A DNA stretch of 64,000 nt from assembly GCF_019242955.1 (NCBI RefSeq), contig NZ_CP066129.1:2046001-2110000 (forward strand), given 5' to 3'. The stretch is from Morganella morganii (GTDB lineage: Bacteria > Pseudomonadota > Gammaproteobacteria > Enterobacterales > Enterobacteriaceae). The position numbers and the translations under genes were made by a program. Shown here in pieces: positions 16,960 to 25,604 of the stretch (its first letter is position 1; the number at the start of each line of letters is the position of its first letter). The notes beneath the pieces were generated by a model that was not told the DNA's origin, did not search any database, and saw nothing but the letters and a program-made list of their open reading frames with translations.

Positions 16960-17871
16960 ATGAAAGTCCTGATTATTATCATCACACTGAGCATGGCCCT
17001 GTGCCATGCTCTGCCTGCTTTCAGTATGATGGCGCAATTATCTGCGCCGGTCACACTGAGCGAAAAACCGCAGCGTATTGTGACTATCTTTTCATCAAAT
17101 ACCGAAATTGTGGCCATCCTCGGACTGGCTGACAATATCGCCGGTATTGATGCCTATACCTATTTCCCGGATGAAATCAAAAATAAACCGTTAATCGGCG
17201 GCCGTCTCGGTTTTTCCCTGGAACGGATCATTGAACAGAAACCGGATCTGGTGATTATGACCCCTGCCCGCCAGGCGACACATCAATTATTAATACCACT
17301 GCGTAAATTCGGTATTCCTGTACTGGTGCTGGAAGGAAACAGTATTGAGGAGATTATCCGCAATATCCGCCTGGTGGCGCAGGTCACCAAAACAACGGAA
17401 AAAGGTGAACAGGTGGCGGCAGAAATGGAACAGCGGCTGCACACTGTTCAGCAAAAACCGCCCGGTTACCGGGCACCAAGGGTTATTATGATCACCGGTC
17501 AGGTCAGTAACGGGTTATTACTGGTTGCCCGGCCGCAGGCATATAAGAAAACCCCCGGATATACCGCAGATTCTGTTTTAAAAGCGGGCGGAACGCTGGC
17601 GCTGGAGGAATATAAACAGGCCGGACCGGCGCTGAAACAGGTATCACCGGAAGCCATCATCGCCGCCGATCCTGATATTATTCTGTACACCATCACCGGA
17701 GATAAAATCCGTAATTTACTGGCACTTCCCGGCTGGTCACAAATGAAAGCGGTAAAAAACAACGATATTTATCCGGTAAAAAGTGCCTATGTGCTTATTC
17801 CCGGCCCCCGGATTATTGACGGTATTGAATATATGTCTGACATATTTGAAAAATGGAGTCTGAAACAGTGA
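16960..17871 (+). CDS. Periplasmic substrate-binding protein of a BtuF/FhuD-type ABC importer
   Basis: The 303-aa protein has an N-terminal signal peptide (cleavage near residue 22). The cluster A-II/class III binding fold is visible as PQRIVTIFSSNTEIVAILGLADNIAGIDAY, KPDLVIMTPARQATHQLL and PEAIIAADPDIILY. It should deliver the ligand released by the upstream receptor to the FecCD-type permease that follows. It begins 9 nt after the receptor stop and ends within the start of the permease gene. Confidence 0.88.
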   Translation: MKVLIIIITLSMALCHALPAFSMMAQLSAPVTLSEKPQRIVTIFSSNTEIVAILGLADNIAGIDAYTYFPDEIKNKPLIGGRLGFSLERIIEQKPDLVIMTPARQATHQLLIPLRKFGIPVLVLEGNSIEEIIRNIRLVAQVTKTTEKGEQVAAEMEQRLHTVQQKPPGYRAPRVIMITGQVSNGLLLVARPQAYKKTPGYTADSVLKAGGTLALEEYKQAGPALKQVSPEAIIAADPDIILYTITGDKIRNLLALPGWSQMKAVKNNDIYPVKSAYVLIPGPRIIDGIEYMSDIFEKWSLKQ

Positions 17872-18851
17872 AAATTGTCAGCCTGTTATTCATCCTTTTC
17901 GCTGCATTTATTTTTTCAGCCTGTGCGGGTCACACCTGGGAAAGTCCGCTGAAAGTGCTCAGCGCCCTGTTTTACAGTGATGATCTGACATCCCGCCTGT
18001 TAACAGAATGGCGTTTACCGCGTGTGATTACTGCCGGATTTACCGGCGCATTACTGGGATTAAGCGGCGCTATTTTTCAGGGGGTATTCCGTAATCCGCT
18101 GGCAGAACCCTGGTTATTAGGATCTTCCGGCGGTGCGGCGATCGGCGGAACCATTGCATTATTAGTCCCGCTCGGATTACCGCTGGCGGTATCACTGCCG
18201 TTATTTGCGTTCAGCGGCGCACTGGCGGCGATATTTATTGTGTTATCCGTCTCGCGGATTGCCGGGTCACTGGATACCGCCACGCTGTTATTAACCGGGG
18301 TGGCTGTCAGTGCGGTGTTAAATGCCGCCCGTTCATTTATGATGATGGCGTTATCCGATGAAAGCACCAGCCTCCAGGTGGTATTAAGCTGGATTCTGGG
18401 CGGAATACAAACGCCGTCCGGTGACGGTTTGATTATCAGCCTGATATTAACCCTCGTGTCAGTTTTGCTATCTGTTTATCTGTTATCTGACGGGCTGGAT
18501 TTAATGGGACTGGACAGAACAATGGCAATGAGTTTCGGCTTATCGGTTGAACGGTTTACCGTGCTGGCCTTAATTGCCGGATCCGCCATTGTGGCGATTG
18601 CCGTGTCACTCGGCGGTGTTGTCGGCTTTATCGGACTGATTGCCCCGCATATTGCCCGCTGGCAGACCGGTGCCCGCCATAAATATGTTCTGCCCGCCTC
18701 TGCGGTAATTGGTGCGGCACTGGTGATGTTTTCCGATGCATTATCGCGCAGCCTGCTGCCGCCGGGAGAAATACCGCTCGGGCTGATCACCGCCTTTATC
18801 GGCGGCCCTTTCTTTATTTATCTGCTGGCGAAACGGGTGAGAAAATCATGA
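17868..18851 (+). CDS. FecCD-family ABC permease
   Basis: The protein is about 327 aa with some nine to ten membrane helices. It has the FecCD hallmarks TEWRLPRVITAGFTGALLGLSGAIFQ, NPLAEPWLLGSSGGAAIGG and GVVGFIGLIAPHIARW. I favour the GTG at 17868, which overlaps the preceding stop as GTGA; an ATG at 17853 would add five residues. It forms the inner-membrane channel with the ATPase whose start overlaps its stop (ATGA). Confidence 0.88.
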   Translation: MKIVSLLFILFAAFIFSACAGHTWESPLKVLSALFYSDDLTSRLLTEWRLPRVITAGFTGALLGLSGAIFQGVFRNPLAEPWLLGSSGGAAIGGTIALLVPLGLPLAVSLPLFAFSGALAAIFIVLSVSRIAGSLDTATLLLTGVAVSAVLNAARSFMMMALSDESTSLQVVLSWILGGIQTPSGDGLIISLILTLVSVLLSVYLLSDGLDLMGLDRTMAMSFGLSVERFTVLALIAGSAIVAIAVSLGGVVGFIGLIAPHIARWQTGARHKYVLPASAVIGAALVMFSDALSRSLLPPGEIPLGLITAFIGGPFFIYLLAKRVRKS

Positions 18852-19594
18852 TCACAGTGAATAACCTCAATGTCCGTAAACAGGATAAAACAATACTGAC
18901 GATTGATTCCCTGCATTTACCCGCCAGAGGCAGTATTGCGCTTATCGGCCCGAACGGCTCCGGTAAATCCACGCTGATAAAAGCATTATCCGGGCTGACC
19001 CCGGAGGTATTCAGTGCCGTGATACTGGACGGGAAAAATATCAGCCGTTATAAAGGCGCTGCGCGGATGCGGAAAATCGGCCTTATCCCGCAGAGTTTTA
19101 ATCCCTGCTGGGATCAGCGGACAGATGAATTAATTTCGCTGGCCGCAGAGCGGGCATCTGATCCGAAAACAGCAAAAGCATCCGCCTGCCGGAAATATGA
19201 ATTACAGCCGTTACTGGATAAACACTGGCATATATTATCGGGAGGGGAAAAAAGCCGGGTACTTACCGCAATGGCACTGATGTGTGACCCGCCGGTGATA
19301 TTTGCCGATGAACCGGGGGCTGCACTGGATATAAAACACCGCATGCAGCTGATTGAGGATTTAACGGCTCAGGGAAAAGAAAAACTGGTGGTAGTGTGTC
19401 TGCACGAACTGGATATGGTATTCCGCTATTTTGAATCAGTTATTGTGTTATCACAGGGACAATTACGCTATTTCGGTTCATCCGCCGAACTGCTGGAATC
19501 CTCATTATTAAATGAAGTCTTTGATGTGGAATTCCGCAAAATAGAGATGGACGGCTTCAGTACGGTGTATGCACATACAATTATCCGGCCATAA
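18848..19594 (+). CDS. ABC transporter ATP-binding protein (iron-chelate/haem type)
   Basis: The 248-aa ATPase has Walker A (GPNGSGKST near residue 36), the Q-loop (GLIPQSFNPCW), signature LSGGEKSR near 132, Walker B (VIFADEPGAALD) and switch His (VVCLHELD). It energises the preceding FecCD-type permease and is the last gene of the four-gene uptake operon. A strong bidirectional hairpin follows. Confidence 0.9.
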   Translation: MITVNNLNVRKQDKTILTIDSLHLPARGSIALIGPNGSGKSTLIKALSGLTPEVFSAVILDGKNISRYKGAARMRKIGLIPQSFNPCWDQRTDELISLAAERASDPKTAKASACRKYELQPLLDKHWHILSGGEKSRVLTAMALMCDPPVIFADEPGAALDIKHRMQLIEDLTAQGKEKLVVVCLHELDMVFRYFESVIVLSQGQLRYFGSSAELLESSLLNEVFDVEFRKIEMDGFSTVYAHTIIRP

Positions 19595-19595
19595 A

Positions 19596-19627
19596 AATAA
19601 CCCGGCGCGGTTTGCTGCCGGGTTATT
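19596..19627. terminator. Bidirectional terminator between the uptake operon and nemA
   Basis: AATAACCCGGC at 19596-19606 pairs perfectly with GCCGGGTTATT at 19617-19627, giving an 11-bp stem with A/T flanks. It lies between two convergent stop codons. Confidence 0.8.
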
Positions 19628-19632
19628 ATCTG

Positions 19633-20748
19633 TTATGCCATAAACGGGTAATCGGTATAGCCTTCGGCACCACCGCCGTAGAAGGATTCCGGGCGCTGCG
19701 GGTTCAGCGGTACTTTTTTCGCCAGACGTGCCGCCAGATCCGGATTGGCGATATAATCGCGGCCAAATGCCACTGCATCAATCAACCCTTTTTCAATCAG
19801 ATCTTCGGCTTTTTCCGGAGTATAAGCACCGGCACCGATGATCACGCCACGGAACAGAGAACGCACCTTGCGGCGGAAATCTTCGCTGTACGGCTGGCCG
19901 CCTGCCCAGTCCGGCTCAGACATATGCAGATAGGCGATATTACGTTTATTCAGCTCTTCAATCAGATACAGAGCATCTGCTTCTTCATCCGGGCCGTTGC
20001 TCATATTCTGGAATGAACCAATCGGTGACACACGGATACCGATATGCTCCGGCCCCCATTCCGCACACACCGCATCCACGACTTCCAGCACCAGACGGGC
20101 GCGGTTTTCACGGCTGCCGCCGTACTGATCGGTACGATGGTTGGCATCCGGTGATAAGAACTGATGCAACAGATAACCGTGAGCGGAATGCAGTTCTGCC
20201 ATGTCAAAACCGGCCTCGCGCGCATTGGCAACCGCCTGACGGAAATCATTCACAATCCCCGGGATCTCACTGGTTTCCAGTGCGCGCGGCATGGAAGTAT
20301 CGACACGGATAGCGTGACCATTCTCATCACGCAGTGAGGTGCGGGTACCGGCGCTGATAGCAGATGGTGCTACCGGTGCCTGTTGTCCCGGCTGGATACT
20401 GTTATGGGAAATCCGCCCGGTATGCCATAACTGGACAGCAATATGGCCGCCGGCTTCATGCACACCTGCCGTGATTTTTTTCCAGGCCGCAATCTGTTCC
20501 GGGCTGTGCAGCCCCGGTGCACCGGCATAGCCTTTGGCTTGTGCGGAAATCTGGGTGGCTTCCGAGATAATCAGCCCGGCACCGGCACGCTGGCGGTAAT
20601 ACTCGCCCATCAGCGGAGTCGGAATATCACCGGGTTCGATACTGCGCAGCCGGGTCAGCGGTGCCATAAAGACGCGGTTAGGTGCGGTAAACGCCCCCAC
20701 TTTCAGCGGGGTAAACAGCTTTTTCTGTGACGATGGATGTTGTGACAT
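19633..20748 (-). CDS. nemA: N-ethylmaleimide reductase NemA (Old Yellow Enzyme family)
   Basis: The 371-aa FMN-dependent ene-reductase lowers electrophiles such as N-ethylmaleimide, nitro-esters and quinones. OYE signatures are clear: [24 protein letters not shown], the catalytic region [25 protein letters not shown] and GAVIIGAG-like flavin phosphate binding ([18 protein letters not shown]). The C terminus YTDYPFMA closely matches E. coli NemA. GGAG lies just before the ATG. It is downstream of nemR in the same orientation, as in E. coli, so the two form a stress-induced operon. A second NemR-like box lies directly upstream. Confidence 0.95.
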   Translation of the reverse strand: MSQHPSSQKKLFTPLKVGAFTAPNRVFMAPLTRLRSIEPGDIPTPLMGEYYRQRAGAGLIISEATQISAQAKGYAGAPGLHSPEQIAAWKKITAGVHEAGGHIAVQLWHTGRISHNSIQPGQQAPVAPSAISAGTRTSLRDENGHAIRVDTSMPRALETSEIPGIVNDFRQAVANAREAGFDMAELHSAHGYLLHQFLSPDANHRTDQYGGSRENRARLVLEVVDAVCAEWGPEHIGIRVSPIGSFQNMSNGPDEEADALYLIEELNKRNIAYLHMSEPDWAGGQPYSEDFRRKVRSLFRGVIIGAGAYTPEKAEDLIEKGLIDAVAFGRDYIANPDLAARLAKKVPLNPQRPESFYGGGAEGYTDYPFMA

Positions 20749-20761
20749 AATATCTCCGGAT

Positions 20762-20777
20762 TAGACCAGTCGACTAG
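20762..20777. promoter_or_regulatory. Degenerate NemR-like operator upstream of nemA
   Basis: TAGACCAGTCGACTAG keeps one TAGACC half-site and a weak second half (GACTAG against GGTCTA). It lies in the short gap between nemR and nemA. Confidence 0.35.
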
Positions 20778-20821
20778 TGTTCAGATAAATAAAAACGCCT
20801 GTCGTGACGTATATAAAATAG

Positions 20822-21418
20822 TTACTCAGGCGCGGTAATCAGTGTTTCAACATGGGCCAGCGCACTTTCCAGCGGCGCGGTACTGCGGGAAATTTTTGCC
20901 TGCAGATTTGCCCCCAGCCACAGTGAATAAAGTACCTGTGCGGTGTGCTGTGCATCCCGCTCAAACGTCAGTGATTTCTCTTTCTTTCCGTTTTCCAGGC
21001 TCTGCGCCAGCAGCGCGATCACTTTACTGACGCCCTTATCCATTGCAGCATTCATATCTTCCGATAAATCACACACTTCAGCAGATAATTTAACCGTCAG
21101 ACAGCCCTGAATATGACTGTGCTGACAGGCATTTTTCAGAATATCACCATAATACGCGAGAAACCGATCACGGTAATCCCCCGCCCCGTGCTCAAAATGC
21201 CCGGTCAGGCGCTCCAGGTAATCTTCATAATAGCGTTCCAGCATAACAACGCCGAATAACTCCTTGGAGCGGAAATAATGATAAAACGATCCCTTTGGCA
21301 CCCCGGCTGTTTTCAGCAGTTCGCTGAGTCCCATGCCGGTAAAGCCGTGCTGAAGACACAGGCGTTCGCCGGTGGCCAGAAGATGTTCGCGGGTATCGTG
21401 TTCAGTATGTTTGTTCAT
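20822..21418 (-). CDS. nemR: TetR-family redox/electrophile-sensing repressor NemR
   Basis: The 198-aa protein is almost the same length as E. coli NemR and shares its N terminus (MNKHTEHDTREHLLATGE), the helix-turn-helix LSELLKTAGVPKGSFYHYFRSKE and the block GCLTVKLSAEVCDLSEDM. That block contains the conserved sensor cysteines (Cys 106 and Cys 116 in E. coli). NemR is inactivated by hypochlorous acid, methylglyoxal and electrophiles, which derepresses nemRA. A well-formed operator precedes it at 21432. Confidence 0.95.
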   Translation of the reverse strand: MNKHTEHDTREHLLATGERLCLQHGFTGMGLSELLKTAGVPKGSFYHYFRSKELFGVVMLERYYEDYLERLTGHFEHGAGDYRDRFLAYYGDILKNACQHSHIQGCLTVKLSAEVCDLSEDMNAAMDKGVSKVIALLAQSLENGKKEKSLTFERDAQHTAQVLYSLWLGANLQAKISRSTAPLESALAHVETLITAPE

Positions 21419-21431
21419 GGCGATACTCTAA

Positions 21432-21447
21432 TAGACCGACCGGTCTG
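21432..21447. promoter_or_regulatory. NemR operator
   Basis: TAGACCGACCGGTCTG is a near-perfect match to the E. coli NemR box TAGACC-N4-GGTCTA. It lies 14 nt upstream of the nemR start, which fits autorepression. Confidence 0.85.
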
Positions 21448-21455
21448 TTGCAAGT

Positions 21456-22808
21456 TTATTTAAAACAAATTTCGCCCCAGCGTGCCAGACCGGCGGTTAC
21501 CGAGCCGAAGTCATTCCCTCTGACAACCGGAATTCCCGGCAACTGAGCTTCAATGGCACGGCATAATACCGGTGAACGCCCTGAGCCGCCGGTGATAAAA
21601 ATAGCATCCGGTGTTGCACCGCCCTGTTGTACCGCATCATTCACCAGGGAAATCATTTTATCTTTCGGAGAGGCGATGGATTCCTCCATCTCCGCCGCGC
21701 TGATCTCCGTTTCCAGTGTTTCACTGAGCAGGCGGATAGCCGCACGGTATTGCGGTGAGGCGGAAAGCGCGATTTTCGCCTCTTCCGCCCGGCGGACAAT
21801 ACTGTAACCCAGGCTCTGGTTATATACGTCCAGCAAACGCTGCAGTTTTTCCGGTTCTGCCGCATCCCGTTTCAGCTGCTGTAACAGCGTGAGATTCTGA
21901 CGCGAATAGAACTCTTTTTGTGCTTCGACGTTATTAATGGCGATCGGGTTCCAGAATTGCATCAGCGGCATTTCAATACCGGAGGCTGCGCGGCTCTTCA
22001 TGCCGAACAGCGGCATCAGTTGTTTAAAGGCCAGATAAATATCAAGGTCGTTTCCGCCGACCCGCTGTCCGCTGTGTGCCAGCAGGCTGCCGGTGCGATC
22101 TGCCTGTCCCCGGTAACCCGGCCCCATGCGGATAAGTGAACAGTCCGTGGTACCGCCGCCGATATCGACCACCAGCACCGTCTGATCATTATTCAGCACC
22201 GATTCATATTCCAGCCCGGCAGCCACCGGTTCAAACTGAAAGGTCACCTCCTGAAAACCGGCCCGTTTTGCGGCCCGCAGAAGAATGGCTTCCGCCTGCT
22301 TATTCGCGTTTTCACCACCCAGCCCGTGGAAGTTAACCGGTCTGCCGATCACGGTTTCTGTGATCATTTGCTGTGTGGACAGCTCAGCCTGAGACTTAAT
22401 ATTCGCCATCATGGCGCAGACCAGATCCTCAAAGAAACTGATTTGCACATCATGCAATCCGGAGGCACCGAGAAAGGATTTCGGGGATTTGACGTAATAA
22501 ACATCACGCGGATCACTGAGATAGAGTTCCAGCGCCGACTGGCCGAACAGAATATCTTCCGGCACCAGTTCAATCCCTTCCTCACGGTTAAAAGCAACAG
22601 AACGGCGTAATAGTTGTTCGCCGGTATTATCTGACGGCGCAATATTACGGTGACGGAACAGGTGTTCAGATACGGATTCGCGTGTCGGTGCACACAGGGT
22701 GGACGGAATATAGACATTATCCCCCTCCAGTGGTAATAACACCGGAGTGCCCTCTTTCATTACTGCCACTGAGCAGTTGGATGTTCCGTAATCAAAACCA
22801 ATAAACAT
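21456..22808 (-). CDS. yegD: Hsp70-family chaperone-like protein YegD
   Basis: The 450-aa product matches E. coli YegD in length. Actin-fold ATP-binding motifs are present: MFIGFDYGTSNCSVAVM (phosphate 1), VVDIGGGTTDCSLI (phosphate 2) and IFITGGSGRSP (adenosine loop), ending in DFGSVTAGLARWGEI. It lacks the DnaK substrate-binding domain, as YegD does. Its function is uncertain. The ATG at 22808 has GGAGG just upstream; the frame extends seven codons further, but the shorter start fits the family exactly. Confidence 0.95.
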   Translation of the reverse strand: MFIGFDYGTSNCSVAVMKEGTPVLLPLEGDNVYIPSTLCAPTRESVSEHLFRHRNIAPSDNTGEQLLRRSVAFNREEGIELVPEDILFGQSALELYLSDPRDVYYVKSPKSFLGASGLHDVQISFFEDLVCAMMANIKSQAELSTQQMITETVIGRPVNFHGLGGENANKQAEAILLRAAKRAGFQEVTFQFEPVAAGLEYESVLNNDQTVLVVDIGGGTTDCSLIRMGPGYRGQADRTGSLLAHSGQRVGGNDLDIYLAFKQLMPLFGMKSRAASGIEMPLMQFWNPIAINNVEAQKEFYSRQNLTLLQQLKRDAAEPEKLQRLLDVYNQSLGYSIVRRAEEAKIALSASPQYRAAIRLLSETLETEISAAEMEESIASPKDKMISLVNDAVQQGGATPDAIFITGGSGRSPVLCRAIEAQLPGIPVVRGNDFGSVTAGLARWGEICFK

Positions 22809-22903
22809 AATGCCTCCGCTGTTTGCCATGCCGGAAAAAAGCCGGAAACTTTACCGCAGACAACGGGGAAATACCAATAAAAAACGCGGGAATATCAGTC
22901 GGG

Positions 22904-22935
22904 AAAACTGATCCGGGAGTGATCCCCCGGATCAG
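22904..22935 (-). terminator. Terminator downstream of yfeX
   Basis: CTGATCCGGG at 22908-22917 pairs with CCCGGATCAG at 22926-22935. Read on the minus strand, a TTTT run follows the stem. Confidence 0.75.
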
Positions 22936-22940
22936 GTCAG

Positions 22941-23870
22941 TTATTCAACATCATCCAGCATGGCCGGAGACGGAATAAAGAACAGCGTGCCGGTCACGGC
23001 AGTACTGAATTTCAGTAATTCATCGGTCGCACCGGTTTCTTTCCCGGCAAACATATTTTCCAGCATCCGCCGGGTGGTGGCGAAATAGCGGGCATAGCCG
23101 ATAAAATAGGTACCATGCTCATTTTTGGCCGGATTGGAGAACGGCATATTGGCACGGACAATTTTCAGGTCATTACCCTCTTCGTCCTGAATATTGGTCA
23201 CCACATTATGGGAGCCAGGGATTTTCTGCTCATCCGTCAGTTCGACATCATTAAATTTATGACGACCGATAACTTTTTCCTGGTCTTCGGTGCTCAGGTT
23301 CTGCCATGCATCCATATCGTGAATATATTTCTGAACAAACGCATAACTGCCGCCGGCAAATCCCGGATCTTCGTCGCCGATAACCGCATATTCTTTGCGT
23401 TCATCCTCAAATTCCGGGTTTTCTGTCCCGTCGACAAAGCCGATAATCGCGCGTCCGTCCATATAACGGAAACCGTGAACTTCATCCTCACAGGTCACTG
23501 CACCGCTCAGAGCACGGCTGATGATGGAACCCAGCTCGTAACAGGCGGACACATTCAGGGCGCGGATATGAAAGAAGATATCACCGGGGGTGGATACGGC
23601 GGTAAAGCGCGGTCCTTTAATCGCTTCAAAGGTATTCAGTTCACGGGGTTTGCCCGCATCCGGAAACAATTTTTGCCAGGCATCCGCCCCGAAGCCCATC
23701 ACACAACTGACTTCCAGTTTCGGAAAGCGGTTACGGATGCTGCGCAGAATACCGGACAGGTTATTACACAGAGTAACCACCTTTTCCCGGGTTTGCGGGG
23801 TATCTGTCAGATTAAAAACGAGGAAATAGGAATTCTCACCGGGCGTGTCGGTCACATTTTGGTATTTCAT
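22941..23870 (-). CDS. yfeX: DyP-type haem peroxidase YfeX
   Basis: The 309-aa cytoplasmic protein has the dye-decolourising peroxidase signature GFVDGTENP, with its catalytic Asp. IPGSHNVVTNI is the probable proximal-His segment, followed by IVRANMPFSNP with the distal Arg. In E. coli YfeX is a haem peroxidase, once proposed to remove iron from haem. The ATG at 23870 is preceded by GGAG; a longer frame adds five residues. A hairpin terminator follows its stop. Confidence 0.92.
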   Translation of the reverse strand: MKYQNVTDTPGENSYFLVFNLTDTPQTREKVVTLCNNLSGILRSIRNRFPKLEVSCVMGFGADAWQKLFPDAGKPRELNTFEAIKGPRFTAVSTPGDIFFHIRALNVSACYELGSIISRALSGAVTCEDEVHGFRYMDGRAIIGFVDGTENPEFEDERKEYAVIGDEDPGFAGGSYAFVQKYIHDMDAWQNLSTEDQEKVIGRHKFNDVELTDEQKIPGSHNVVTNIQDEEGNDLKIVRANMPFSNPAKNEHGTYFIGYARYFATTRRMLENMFAGKETGATDELLKFSTAVTGTLFFIPSPAMLDDVE

Positions 23871-23999
23871 ACTTTCTCCGTACATTTCTTATTCTGATTT
23901 CATATTCTGAATAATATCTGATGTTATGGTACACCAATTAACAGGTTCCGGACGGTAACCGGGTAAAAATATTCTCCGCATATTGATTCCGTCTGTATA

Positions 24000-24013
24000 A
24001 TTGCATTTGCAAT
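24000..24013. promoter_or_regulatory. Palindromic operator upstream of the MarR gene
   Basis: ATTGCATTTGCAAT is a near-perfect dyad 25 nt before the MarR start. The same core (ATTGCATTTGCAA) recurs at 24532-24544 before the GST gene, so both are probably bound by the MarR protein. Confidence 0.65.
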
Positions 24014-24038
24014 CATGTCTTTTAACAGGAAAACCCTT

Positions 24039-24482
24039 ATGACCCCGAATCTGCCCGATCCCTGGTTTGCGTTTGTCCGTGCTCACCGGCTGCTGATCCG
24101 CAACATTGAAACTGCATTGTCACAGGCCGGGCTGCCGGTTTATGCCTGGTATGATGTGCTGTGGGGGCTGGAAAGCGGTGAAAACGGCACGCGGCGGATG
24201 AATGAACTGGCAGATGTACTGGCTATTGAACGCTATAACCTGACCCGGCTGATTGACCGGCTGGAGAAAGAAAACCTGGTTACCCGCTCCCGCTCTGACA
24301 GTGACCGGCGTGCCGCTTTTGCCACTATTACAGAAAAAGGCAGAGCGCTGAGAAAAGAAATGTGGGTGGTGTATCAGGCGGTGATCAAAGCGGATTTCCT
24401 CAGTCAGTTCAGTGAAGATGATATTACCCGTATGACGGCGTTGTTTACTGCGGTGGCCGGAAAAGCACAGTCAGCAGAATGA
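24039..24482 (+). CDS. MarR-family transcriptional regulator
   Basis: The 147-aa winged-helix protein has a MarR core: MNELADVLAIERYNLTRLIDRLEKENLV (recognition helix, about 52-80) and the wing RSRSDSDRRAAFATITEKGRA. It begins at the ATG at 24039, preceded by AGGA. Matching dyads lie in front of this gene and the downstream GST gene. This suggests autoregulation and control of the GST-SMR pair, a typical detoxification arrangement. The inducing ligand is unknown. Confidence 0.88.
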   Translation: MTPNLPDPWFAFVRAHRLLIRNIETALSQAGLPVYAWYDVLWGLESGENGTRRMNELADVLAIERYNLTRLIDRLEKENLVTRSRSDSDRRAAFATITEKGRALRKEMWVVYQAVIKADFLSQFSEDDITRMTALFTAVAGKAQSAE

Positions 24483-24513
24483 CAGCGGCTTGTGTTGTCG
24501 GATAAACAGGATT

Positions 24514-24548
24514 ATAGTTGCAAATACAACGATTGCATTTGCAACTAT
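24514..24548. promoter_or_regulatory. Large palindromic operator upstream of the GST-SMR genes
   Basis: ATAGTTGCAAAT at 24514-24525 is mirrored by ATTTGCAACTAT at 24537-24548. Inside the right half lies ATTGCATTTGCAA, the same core found before the MarR gene. The site lies 24 nt before the GST start, overlapping the presumed promoter. Confidence 0.75.
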
Positions 24549-24572
24549 GTATTTATCTGAAACGGAGTCACC

Positions 24573-25244
24573 ATGACTGTATCAAAAAAACCGGATATCA
24601 CGTTTTACACCGCTGATACCCCGAACGGCCTGAAAGTCGCCCTGTTCCTGCACGAAGCAGGTATTCCGTTTGAGCGGCGTTTTGTGGATTTATCTGCCGG
24701 TGAACAGCATCAGCCTGCCTTTCTGGCGATTAATCCGAACGGAAAAATCCCCGCCATTGTTGATCACGCGGCGGGTATCACGCTGTTTGAATCCGGTGCT
24801 ATTCTTACCCGGCTATCTGATAAATATCCGCTGTTTAAGCCTGATTCCCTGAAAGAACAATGTCAGGTTCAGCAGTGGCTGCATTTCCAGATTGGCGGTA
24901 TCGGCCCGATGATGGGTCAGTTGTGGTGGTTCCTGCACGGGTCCAAAACCCGTAATGAAGAAGCACTGGCACGTTACCGTAAAGAAACACTGCGTCTGCT
25001 CGGTGTTGTGGAGAAACAATTGCAGATATCGCCTTATCTGGCCGGTGATACTTACACTATCGCCGATATGGCGGCATTTTCCTGGTTACGTACCTGGCAT
25101 GAGCTGGATTTGGATCTGTCTGCTTTCCCTGCCGTGATGGCGTGGCTGACGGCGTTATCTGCCCGTCCGGCGGTAAAAGAAGCGATTAATGTGAATATGA
25201 TACGTGACAGCGTCACGTTTATTGCACCGGCAGGGAATCAGTAA
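24573..25244 (+). CDS. Glutathione S-transferase family protein (YfcG-like)
   Basis: The 223-aa protein has an N-terminal thioredoxin-fold GST domain: TFYTADTPNGLKVALFLHEAGIPF, then NPNGKIPAIVDH with the cis-Pro, then LFESGAIL for gamma-glutamyl binding. The C-terminal domain is all-helical (YLAGDTYTIADMAAFSWL). The TPNG start resembles the Nu-class disulfide reductases YfcG/YghU. It overlaps the SMR gene by one base (TAATG) and sits behind a MarR operator, consistent with detoxification followed by export. Confidence 0.9.
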   Translation: MTVSKKPDITFYTADTPNGLKVALFLHEAGIPFERRFVDLSAGEQHQPAFLAINPNGKIPAIVDHAAGITLFESGAILTRLSDKYPLFKPDSLKEQCQVQQWLHFQIGGIGPMMGQLWWFLHGSKTRNEEALARYRKETLRLLGVVEKQLQISPYLAGDTYTIADMAAFSWLRTWHELDLDLSAFPAVMAWLTALSARPAVKEAINVNMIRDSVTFIAPAGNQ

Positions 25245-25558
25245 TGGTGTGGGTGTATCTGCTTGCCGCGTCACTGTTTGAGATTGTGATGGGCATTTCG
25301 CTGAAGCTGAACGATGGCTGGACAAAACTGACGGCCAGCGTGCTGGCGGTTGCCTCTGCCCTGATCAGTATTTTCCTGCTGGCACAGGCACTGAAAACGC
25401 TGCCGCTTGGTACGACCTATATTCTCTGGACAGCCATCGGGGCTATTGGTTTGTGTGTGACCGGTGTGCTCTGGTTTAAAGAGCCGTTTTCTCTGCAGCG
25501 GCTGTTTTTTATCACTCTGACAGTGACCGGGGTTATCGGTCTGAAACTGGTTAAATAA
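25244..25558 (+). CDS. Small multidrug resistance (SMR) family exporter
   Basis: The 104-aa protein has four membrane helices and the SMR hallmarks: the membrane Glu in LAASLFEIVMGISLKL, LPLGTTYILWTAIGAIG and the last-helix GVIGLKLVK. WTAIGAIG places it near SugE/Gdx and EmrE; the first helix lacks the usual Trp after FEI. It is co-translated with the GST gene and is probably the efflux arm of a MarR-controlled unit. A second SMR gene of this window lies at 57568. Confidence 0.88.
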   Translation: MVWVYLLAASLFEIVMGISLKLNDGWTKLTASVLAVASALISIFLLAQALKTLPLGTTYILWTAIGAIGLCVTGVLWFKEPFSLQRLFFITLTVTGVIGLKLVK

Positions 25559-25567
25559 GCTGACTGC

Positions 25568-25595
25568 CTGCGGCGCCGGATTTACCGGGCCGCAG
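25568..25595. terminator. GC-rich hairpin between convergent genes
   Basis: CTGCGGC at 25568-25574 pairs with GCCGCAG at 25589-25595, with further CCGG pairing inside. There is no clear U-tract, so termination is uncertain. Confidence 0.4.
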
Positions 25596-25604
25596 ACGTT
25601 GTGC

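Noticed and set aside
23115-23897. 260-codon frame antisense to yfeX
   Set aside because: The minus-strand frame is a clear DyP peroxidase; the antisense frame has no ribosome site or family and mirrors codon bias.
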